Positions 54,080-60,945 of a DNA stretch of 64,000 bases are shown here, one piece after another. A model generated the notes under the pieces. That model did no database searches and was not told the origin of the DNA. It saw nothing but the letters and a program-made list of their open reading frames with translations. The translations under genes and the position numbers were made by a program. How positions within the stretch are numbered: the stretch's first letter is position 1; each line of letters begins with the position of its first letter. The stretch comes from Pseudobutyrivibrio ruminis AD2017 (GTDB taxonomy: Bacteria > Bacillota > Clostridia > Lachnospirales > Lachnospiraceae): positions 186,001 to 250,000 of the forward strand of contig NZ_AUJQ01000004.1 in assembly GCF_000424305.1 (NCBI RefSeq). The letters are read 5' to 3'.

Positions 54080-54748
54080 CTAAAAATTATCCACGCGACT
54101 TCTTACAAGATAAAAAGCCTCGCTATATTTATAATGAGCTGTTGCTCCGCGATATGAAGCCAAGCCTCTGATTGCATCCTCATTGCGAGGGAATGGGCTT
54201 GCGTCAATTTCGCTTTTATATGTCTTCATAATTTCTATCTTTTTATCAAGATAATCTGTCACATCAACAAACACGTTTGGAATAAATCCATGTGAACGTT
54301 CTGCCTGATCTGTTTCTGATAAAATTTCCATACAAAGCACTGTCTTAAGATATGGTGCTCTGAAGGATTTAGTACATGAATATACCGCATCAAAAATAAC
54401 TCTGTGATCAGAATGAACATCATACTGATATGGCATGAAAAGCATATCTGGCTTTACTTCTTCGAATACGGATTTGAACTTTGGAACAAGCTCTCCTAAA
54501 TCGTAGCCGTCCACGCCAGCAGGCTGAAGCTCTAAGTTATAAAAGCCATCTACCTGATAAGCGTCTGCAACAGATTTGATTTCAGCATTACGCTCTGCCA
54601 CGCGCTCTTTAGTATAGCCATATTCTGTCTTCATGTTGGTCACGTTCAGCCAATAGATTTCGTGACCTTCGTTTTTAAGCTTAAGTAATGTTCCACCTGC
54701 TCCAAGAGTCTCATCATCAGGATGTGGCGAAATAACAAGTACTTTCAT
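54080..54748 (-). CDS. PIG-L/LmbE-type N-deacetylase
   Basis: 222 aa. The zinc motif is VISPHPDDETLGAGGTL (H-P-D-D) near residues 5-20, with the later QYDVHSDHRVIFDAV giving the third ligand. PIG-L enzymes remove N-acetyl from GlcNAc-type sugars. AAGGAG lies upstream of ATG 54748, which overlaps the formyltransferase stop as TAATG, so the two are probably made together. A deacetylase coupled to a sugar formyltransferase suggests replacing an N-acetyl by an N-formyl group. The substrate is not proven. Confidence 0.85.
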   Translation of the reverse strand: MKVLVISPHPDDETLGAGGTLLKLKNEGHEIYWLNVTNMKTEYGYTKERVAERNAEIKSVADAYQVDGFYNLELQPAGVDGYDLGELVPKFKSVFEEVKPDMLFMPYQYDVHSDHRVIFDAVYSCTKSFRAPYLKTVLCMEILSETDQAERSHGFIPNVFVDVTDYLDKKIEIMKTYKSEIDASPFPRNEDAIRGLASYRGATAHYKYSEAFYLVRSRVDNF

Positions 54749-55635
54749 TAAAGATATTCTCCTTCAATTAAATCCACTGGGTCTGAATCCATAATATGAA
54801 CAAGACCGTCGTAGGCTTTTATTACATAATCTGTTTTTGAATTAACCTTTATAATCTTGCCAGGTTCGATGTTCAGATAATCATCTGTAGCAACAGGCTG
54901 GCACTTCCATACCTTTACCTCAGCATCGCCCTTCATGAAATGAGCGCCTACATAAGGATGTGTAAGGCCTCTTACAAGATTATAGATAGCTGTAGCTGAC
55001 ATGCGCCAATCTATCTGGCCATCCATTCTGCCACGCTTTCTCCATGCGTTTCCAGCATTCTTATCCTGTGGCACAGGCTTAATTCTGTCTTCGGCAAATT
55101 CTTTAGTAAATTCCAAGACCTGTTCCTTTGCCACGTCTAAAACGTGAGCATATAAATCTGCTGCATCATCACTGGCTGATATTGCAACAGGCTTCTGGCT
55201 GATTATATCTCCAGTGTCGGCTCCCTCATCCATAATAAAGAATGTAGAAGCTGTTTCCTTAAGACCAAGTACAAGAGCCCAGATAAGTGGATGACGGCCC
55301 TTATTACATGGCAAAGCAGCTGGATGAAATCCAACTACTCCGAATTTTGGTATAGACAAGATTTCTTTACCGATTAATCTTGACCAGCCAAAGCAATATA
55401 TAACCTCAGGGGCGATGTTTCTGATAAAGCCCACTGTCTCTTCATCATTAACGTTCTTAGTGCAGATGCATGGCACACCGTATTTTTCAGCTAGTGGAAC
55501 TAAGGATTTGAAATCAGCATTGATGGCTGACTGCTCCATAGTAACTATTCCTGCCACTTTATAGCCTGCTTCAAGCATAGCCTCAAGTAGCACGTATGAA
55601 CTTTCCACACATCCTATAAATAAAGTTTTCTTCAA
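54748..55635 (-). CDS. Sugar N-formyltransferase-like protein
   Basis: 295 aa. An N-terminal formyl-transfer domain has VIYCFGWSRLIGKEILSIPK, GVVGFHPAALPCNKGRHPL and FFIMDEGADTGDIISQKPV. The C-terminal domain (AWRKRGRMDGQIDWRMSATA) resembles the OB-like domain of methionyl-tRNA formyltransferase. The catalytic His and Asp of the N-H-D triad are present, but the Asn two residues before the His reads Gly. The start is TTG 55635 with AAGAGG eight bases upstream and a near-consensus promoter before it; no ATG is in reach. Genome context points to an amino-sugar substrate rather than tRNA. Confidence 0.82.
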   Translation of the reverse strand: MKKTLFIGCVESSYVLLEAMLEAGYKVAGIVTMEQSAINADFKSLVPLAEKYGVPCICTKNVNDEETVGFIRNIAPEVIYCFGWSRLIGKEILSIPKFGVVGFHPAALPCNKGRHPLIWALVLGLKETASTFFIMDEGADTGDIISQKPVAISASDDAADLYAHVLDVAKEQVLEFTKEFAEDRIKPVPQDKNAGNAWRKRGRMDGQIDWRMSATAIYNLVRGLTHPYVGAHFMKGDAEVKVWKCQPVATDDYLNIEPGKIIKVNSKTDYVIKAYDGLVHIMDSDPVDLIEGEYL

Positions 55636-55672
55636 AATAAAACCTCTTATCCCATATTAAAACATTCTATTA

Positions 55673-55701
55673 ATTTTAAATAGAAGTGTCTATATTGTCA
55701 A
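55673..55701 (-). promoter_or_regulatory. Near-consensus sigma-A promoter
   Basis: TTGACA at 55696-55701, exactly 17 bases, then TAAAAT at 55673-55678. The start of transcription would fall near 55665, about 30 bases before the TTG start of the formyltransferase gene. It is the best promoter seen in the window and lies in the 87-base gap after the flippase gene. Confidence 0.8.
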
Positions 55702-55722
55702 ATTTAACCACGCCAGGTTTCT

Positions 55723-57087
55723 CTAAAAAATCAATCTGTAAATAAGTAATCCAGGAACGATTATCCCAACCGCTGGACCCCAGCTGTTTACAAGCAGCTT
55801 CCAGATTGAGAATTTGAATCTCTTAGAAAGCTTGATTACAAGTAACAATGAATACAAGCCGTAAGAAAGACCTGTTCCAATTGCTACCATGTTAATGCTT
55901 CGCTCTACAAAAAGTACAAGTGCGCTTGAAAAGATTGCATTGAAAATGCAAAGAGCAACTGAATTTGCTATAAGCGATTTATTAAGCTTTAGTACGGAAA
56001 ATATATTTCCATAAAGCATGGTTGTTGAATATATAGCAACGCCGATTACAAGTATCTGTGTTGCGTCAGTTCCTTCTGTATACATAGGCATAAAGAAGTG
56101 AACAAATATTGGCATTACAAAATATACGAACAGGCAGGCTGCACCAGATATAAATGATGTAACCCTACTGAAATATGCTGCCTTTTCAAGGAGCTGTTGC
56201 TCATCATGATTAGCTCCGTACAAATGGCTAATCTTTATATAGAACACCTGAGAAATTGTTTGTGGTACAAGCACCATTGTGGTGAACCCCATAAGTGGTA
56301 CTGAATACACGCCCAATGCTTCAGTTGATAAAAATCCAAGTATTACAAATTTGTCCACCGACTGGACAACTGTCCATATCAAGCTGTTGATAAGTAGAGG
56401 CAATCCTCCGATTATCATTAGCTTCATATATGAAAAATCAAATGAGAGCTTAGCGCCCTTAAAAGCTTCGCTTCTGAACAAAATGATTCCAAGTACTGCT
56501 GATGAAAGAGTCATGGCATATAAGCCGTAGTATCCTGCAACGTTTATTGCAATCACACCGATTGCAAGTGCAATGATTGTACGAACAAAACCTATAACTG
56601 CTGACTTATTGTAATGTCCATTCATTCTTACTGTTGAATTGGACATATCATCAAAGCTCTTTAAAAGAATCATGATAGGGCACATAGCATATCCAAATGC
56701 ATAGTAGGTTCCGTAGGTATCATTTCCTATAGCTTTCCTATAATGAACTGCCACCCATATTTCAAACACAACAAAAATCAGCGCATATATCATTAGCATG
56801 AAAGTCATAGCTGTGTTCTTAAGACGATTTGCTTCATCATAATCCTTACGACCTAAGGCCTGTGGATAATCCCTGTTATATGCATTAAGTACGCCAAACT
56901 GTGCGTAGTTCATATAAGTCTGGGCCAACAAGCATGTGCTGTAGATTCCCAAAGGATATGTTGCTACTATTCTTTTGTTGTAAACACTAAACACAAAGGA
57001 CATTGCTGAGCAAGCCACTGTGGAAAGTGTCACCAATATAAAATCTGCACTTTTAAGCTTTTCTAGCAGTTTTGTAAGCATCTTCAT
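55723..57087 (-). CDS. wzx: Wzx-like polysaccharide flippase
   Basis: 454 aa, fourteen predicted spans. It shows VACSAMSFVFSVYNKRIVAT, GIYSTCLLAQTYMNYAQFGV, LNAYNRDYPQALGRKDYDEA and GLPLLINSLIWTVVQSVDKF (a MATE-like repeat), with FLSTEALGVYSVPLMGFTT. It belongs with the polysaccharide export flippases of the PST/MOP superfamily. It overlaps the upstream GT4 by 35 bases. There is no clear ribosome site at either ATG (57087 or 57081), so coupled translation is likely. It should serve the repeat unit begun by the 59.5-kb initiating transferase. Confidence 0.82.
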   Translation of the reverse strand: MKMLTKLLEKLKSADFILVTLSTVACSAMSFVFSVYNKRIVATYPLGIYSTCLLAQTYMNYAQFGVLNAYNRDYPQALGRKDYDEANRLKNTAMTFMLMIYALIFVVFEIWVAVHYRKAIGNDTYGTYYAFGYAMCPIMILLKSFDDMSNSTVRMNGHYNKSAVIGFVRTIIALAIGVIAINVAGYYGLYAMTLSSAVLGIILFRSEAFKGAKLSFDFSYMKLMIIGGLPLLINSLIWTVVQSVDKFVILGFLSTEALGVYSVPLMGFTTMVLVPQTISQVFYIKISHLYGANHDEQQLLEKAAYFSRVTSFISGAACLFVYFVMPIFVHFFMPMYTEGTDATQILVIGVAIYSTTMLYGNIFSVLKLNKSLIANSVALCIFNAIFSSALVLFVERSINMVAIGTGLSYGLYSLLLVIKLSKRFKFSIWKLLVNSWGPAVGIIVPGLLIYRLIF

Positions 57088-58147
57088 AAATCTTTAAAAC
57101 TTCTTCCATGTATGTGTCAAAGTTGTTTAAATCCTTTGCACGCTTTCTGGCTCCTTCGGATTTCATGCGATAGATTTCGCTGTTATCTAAGAGCTCGTTA
57201 ATGTTGCTGACGAATGCTTCTCTATCCACAGGCTTCTTGTCTGTGCCGCATATTTTTCCACAATCGTCATCAACTGTAATGACAAATCCTCCTACCTTGC
57301 TGGCAAGAACAGGTTTGCCAAAGGCCATTGCCTCTGCTGCCGCCATGCCGAAGCCTTCAAACTTAGATGGGGCTACTAATATTTTGGTCTGGTTCATGTA
57401 CACATAAGGATTGTGCTGCAGACCAACCATTTTGATATTATCTGTAAGACCCATCCTGCCGATTAGCTCCAGGCATTCACTGCCTAAATCGCCACCGCCA
57501 ACAATGACAGCCTTTATATCAGGATGAGTTTTTTTAACCTCATTTACTATCCTTACGAATTCGTAAGGGTTCTTATTATCTGTAAGATATCCAACGAAAA
57601 GCAAATCAGACTTGAAGCCTTCGAGCTTTTCCTTTGACATTTCTGTGCCTGCCACATAGCCTTTTTCAAAGGTAGCAACTGCGTTAAATGGAGTGCCAAG
57701 AACTACTGTCTTACCTTCCATTTTGTCCTTGAACCAGGCCTTATCCTCCACCCTTTGGTTTGGGATGATTATCTTGGTAAAGTTCTTGCAGGCGCTTCCG
57801 TATATTACGGACTTTGGACCAATCTTCTGAACCCACTTAGGTACAGAATACAGATGGCTGATGATTGGAATTGTGTCTGTTACCTTTGTGCACATTAGGC
57901 TGCATTCATATTCGTATGCATGGATGATGTCTGGATGGACCTCATCTATAGCTTTCTTAATGGCCTCCTCATCAACCTTTTCCACACCGATGTATGAAAT
58001 ATCTGCCTCTAGCAATTTGGTTTCTACAGAACCTGTTGCTGTAAGATATACAGACTCCACACTATCTGGCATAGAATTAATGATGTTTATAGCGACATTT
58101 TCCATGCCACTATAAGTATTTGACTTCGAAATATGCAATACCTTCAT
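57053..58147 (-). CDS. Family 4 glycosyltransferase
   Basis: 364 aa from ATG 58147, which follows GGGAG. An upstream in-frame start at 58165 lies in a hairpin element. Motifs: VLHISKSNTYSGMENVAINI, IIHAYEYECSLMCTKV, LLFVGYLTDNKNPYEFVRIV, AVIVGGGDLGSECLELIGRM and VAPSKFEGFGMAAAEAMAFG (E-x7-E) near residue 270. It is a retaining GT4 acting at the cytoplasmic face. Its position after the initiating transferase and another GT4 suggests the third sugar of a repeat unit. Donor unknown. Confidence 0.88.
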   Translation of the reverse strand: MKVLHISKSNTYSGMENVAINIINSMPDSVESVYLTATGSVETKLLEADISYIGVEKVDEEAIKKAIDEVHPDIIHAYEYECSLMCTKVTDTIPIISHLYSVPKWVQKIGPKSVIYGSACKNFTKIIIPNQRVEDKAWFKDKMEGKTVVLGTPFNAVATFEKGYVAGTEMSKEKLEGFKSDLLFVGYLTDNKNPYEFVRIVNEVKKTHPDIKAVIVGGGDLGSECLELIGRMGLTDNIKMVGLQHNPYVYMNQTKILVAPSKFEGFGMAAAEAMAFGKPVLASKVGGFVITVDDDCGKICGTDKKPVDREAFVSNINELLDNSEIYRMKSEGARKRAKDLNNFDTYMEEVLKIYEDAYKTARKA

Positions 58148-58163
58148 AATAACTCCCTGGTCC

Positions 58164-58268
58164 ACAAATTGTTACATTAACAAGCATTATGTTTTCTTCC
58201 AGTCACTAAATGTTCCTTTCAGAAAAATAATAGCTTGTTAATTACAATTTGTTCACTTAAATTTTATA
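58164..58268 (-). repeat. Long hairpin element with AAATTTAA tail, copy B
   Basis: Arms 58164-58197 and 58221-58252 pair over about 30 bases (ACAAATTGT..., TTAACAAGC, ATTAT) with small bulges. On the minus strand it opens with TATAAAATTTAAGTGA directly at the UAA of the upstream GT4 gene. Shared blocks with the 25.7-kb copy are ATAATAGCTTGTTA and the tail. Confidence 0.7.
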
Positions 58269-59466
58269 GGTTACTATATAAATCTTTCATAACATTATTT
58301 ACGCGGGTTTTGTCGAAGGACTTCATGGTTTCTACGTTGATTTGTCCCATTTCGGCTCGTCTTGTTTCGTTATCAACCAATGCCTTGTTCAAGGCAGCTA
58401 CTAAGGATTTGGCATCCTTTGAATCGAAAAGATATCCACCTTCGCCATCCTTAATAAGATCTGTGTTACCTCGAATCTTGCTACATACTACCGGCATTCC
58501 CACACTCATAGCTTCCATTAAAGCTACTGGAAGACCTTCCTGATGTGAAGGGAACACGTAGATATCACTAGCTGCAAAAACATCAGCCACATCCGTTCTG
58601 AAGCCAAGCATTTTTACATTATCTTCAAGCCCAAGATTCTTAATCTGCTCTTCTAATTCTGTTTTGATTTTTCCACGGCCAGCGATTAAGTATTTAATGT
58701 TGTACTTAGGCTGAACACGCTCATCACTATCCTCATGCATAAGCACCCCTTTATCCTTCATGATTTTAAGGGCTCGTAAAACTTCTGCATGATTCTTTCT
58801 TGGGATTAGCTCGCCAACAGATAGAAGTACTATTTCGTCATCCTTTATACCAAGCTCAGTACGGATTTTATTTCTGGCGCCTTCGCTTGCTACAAATTTG
58901 TGAGTATCTACGCCAGCACCTGGTACATAAACAACTTCCTTAGCCTTGAACTTCTTAGCGTTTTCATAATCCTCCTGATTGATAGTTATCAACAGGTCGG
59001 TAAAGCGGGCGCACCATTTTTCCACATTGTAATATACTAACCAGTTTACAAGTGACGCTCCCTTGAAGAAATGAAAACCGTGGGCGGCATATATTACCTT
59101 TGTACCGTAAAGCCTTCTTGCTTTTCTACAAGCTAATCGACAAATAACACCGCCGATTGGGGACTGGGTGTGGACAATTTCGTATTTGTTAGCTTCCACC
59201 TCTGTCTTTATCTGCTTGTAAGCCTTTCTCAATTCTGAGATGTTGAAAATCTTCCTTAGACTGGCTGTTTCGATAACTCTACAACCTAAATCGTCAAGTC
59301 GTTTTCTACGCTCTACCATAGCCTCTGGACTGAGTGCACTGTCATCATCCTTCCAGCAGCAAGCCACGTCCACGGTATACCCCAAGTCCTGCAAAATCTT
59401 TATGTTGTCTATATTAAATTGTGTCACCATATACGCCGTATGGGCGTGCATAAGCGCTTTTTTCAT
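58264..59466 (-). CDS. Family 4 glycosyltransferase (EpsD-like)
   Basis: 400 aa. It has ALMHAHTAYMVTQFNIDNIK, YEIVHTQSPIGGVICRLACR, YAAHGFHFFKGASLVNWLVY (typical of EpsD/CapJ-type GT4), VYVPGAGVDTHKF, LLSVGELIPRKNHAEVLRAL and FPSHQEGLPVALMEAMSVGM (E-x7-E). I picked ATG 59466 from the usual N-terminus of the family. GGGAG lies 13 bases ahead, while it is one base from ATG 59478, so neither spacing is ideal. Earlier in-frame starts up to 59565 run into the upstream gene. It should add the second sugar after the initiating transferase. Confidence 0.85.
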   Translation of the reverse strand: MKKALMHAHTAYMVTQFNIDNIKILQDLGYTVDVACCWKDDDSALSPEAMVERRKRLDDLGCRVIETASLRKIFNISELRKAYKQIKTEVEANKYEIVHTQSPIGGVICRLACRKARRLYGTKVIYAAHGFHFFKGASLVNWLVYYNVEKWCARFTDLLITINQEDYENAKKFKAKEVVYVPGAGVDTHKFVASEGARNKIRTELGIKDDEIVLLSVGELIPRKNHAEVLRALKIMKDKGVLMHEDSDERVQPKYNIKYLIAGRGKIKTELEEQIKNLGLEDNVKMLGFRTDVADVFAASDIYVFPSHQEGLPVALMEAMSVGMPVVCSKIRGNTDLIKDGEGGYLFDSKDAKSLVAALNKALVDNETRRAEMGQINVETMKSFDKTRVNNVMKDLYSNL

Positions 59467-59536
59467 AGTCGTAGTCATTCTCCCGGATGTTACGAGTACC
59501 CCAAGTCTGTAGGTAACAGACGACAGGCCACCGTCA

Positions 59537-60919
59537 TTATTTATGTACGTTTGCGTTTGTTTCACCTTCGGCTACGCCCTCTGTTGCATCCTTTGTGAAG
59601 ATAACACGAAGAGTCATAAGGATAAGCTGGATATCGAGAAGCACTGAACATTTCTCGCAATAAATCATATCAAGCTTAAGCTTATCATAGCTTGTAGTGT
59701 TGTATTTGCCGTAAACCTGAGCATAGCCTGTAAGACCAGCTTTTACGTGAGTACGGAATGCAAACTCAGGCACTTCCTTAACATATTCGGCAATAATTTC
59801 TGGACGCTCTGGGCGAGGTCCTACAAATGACATTTCACCCTTAAGAATATTGAAGAACTGTGGAAGCTCATCAATACGTGTTGCACGGATGAAGTGTCCG
59901 ATTGGTGTGATTCTATCATCATTAACACTTGCAAGGCGGGCTTTGCCGTCCTTTTCAGCGTCAGTAATCATAGAACGAAACTTCATGATTTTGTATTCTT
60001 TTCCACCGATGGTGCATCTGGTCTGTTTATAAAATACAGGGCCACCGTCGTAAGCGTGGATAAGTATAGCTGTAACTATCATGATTGGTGATGTAAGGAT
60101 TATTCCGATTCCAGAAATAAAGATATCACCAAGTCTCTTGATAGTTGCTGAAATGGCATCCATTCCAACATTCTTGCAAAGATAAAGTGGTGTATCAAAA
60201 AGATTTACCTCATCTGAACCCTTAATAAGTATGTCAGAAATCTTAGGAGTAAAGTACACACGCTTATCTGTTGCAAAACAAGCCTTAATTATGTCATTAC
60301 GAATCTCCGATGGTACATCGTTGATAAGAACTGCATCGTAATACTGAAGCTCATTTGTTATCTTCTCAAGTGGCTCCTGGCAGCTCATTTCACCCGTAAT
60401 ACGATACTTATCTGCTCGGCGATTCATTTTGAATACCAAATCATTTTCATACTCACCATAGATATTCAAAAGTGAGAATGGTGGGAAAATTGCTCTATAT
60501 ACCTTTGTGCTGAAGTAAGTGACAAGAAATACTGCAACTGCGTCAATTACTGTAAGCAAAATCATATATGCAAGCATTATCCATAAAAGTGATTTGATAC
60601 GTGTCATCAAAAGCAAAATTACGAATTCAAGCATGTTTACAAGTCCCATAGCTATAGCCTGAGACATGCATAAAATCGATATTCTTCCGCTTCCGATACT
60701 GAATCCTTTGAATGTATTGATTACTAAAATACTAAGGACTGTATATAGGCCTATCATCAAATAGTTACCTATAGTTAAGAAAAACAGTGGCATCATCATT
60801 CTAAATTGCATGTACCACATAACGCCAAAGAGCGTGGCTAGTACTGTGACCAACACCACGCTACTTATAAAGCGAAATACTCTTTTTTGTGTTTCAATAT
60901 TTGTATTTGTATTATTCAT
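59537..60919 (-). CDS. Initiating polyprenyl phosphoglycosyl transferase (WbaP/WcaJ type)
   Basis: 460 aa. N-terminal spans (five) are followed by LNIYGEYENDLVFKMNRRAD and the catalytic domain from about 260. That domain has KRLGDIFISGIGIILTSPIM, VFYKQTRCTIGGKEYKIMKF, RSMITDAEKDGKA, RIDELPQFFNILKGEMSFVG and GPRPERPE. It is the same family as the 36.2-kb enzyme and clearly paralogous, but with different sequence in the substrate-facing loop. It lies just downstream of the GH25 gene and upstream of two GT4 genes, so it probably starts the repeat unit of this part. Confidence 0.92.
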   Translation of the reverse strand: MNNTNTNIETQKRVFRFISSVVLVTVLATLFGVMWYMQFRMMMPLFFLTIGNYLMIGLYTVLSILVINTFKGFSIGSGRISILCMSQAIAMGLVNMLEFVILLLMTRIKSLLWIMLAYMILLTVIDAVAVFLVTYFSTKVYRAIFPPFSLLNIYGEYENDLVFKMNRRADKYRITGEMSCQEPLEKITNELQYYDAVLINDVPSEIRNDIIKACFATDKRVYFTPKISDILIKGSDEVNLFDTPLYLCKNVGMDAISATIKRLGDIFISGIGIILTSPIMIVTAILIHAYDGGPVFYKQTRCTIGGKEYKIMKFRSMITDAEKDGKARLASVNDDRITPIGHFIRATRIDELPQFFNILKGEMSFVGPRPERPEIIAEYVKEVPEFAFRTHVKAGLTGYAQVYGKYNTTSYDKLKLDMIYCEKCSVLLDIQLILMTLRVIFTKDATEGVAEGETNANVHK

Positions 60920-60945
60920 AAGCTTTTAAATATTTCAACCTTTGG

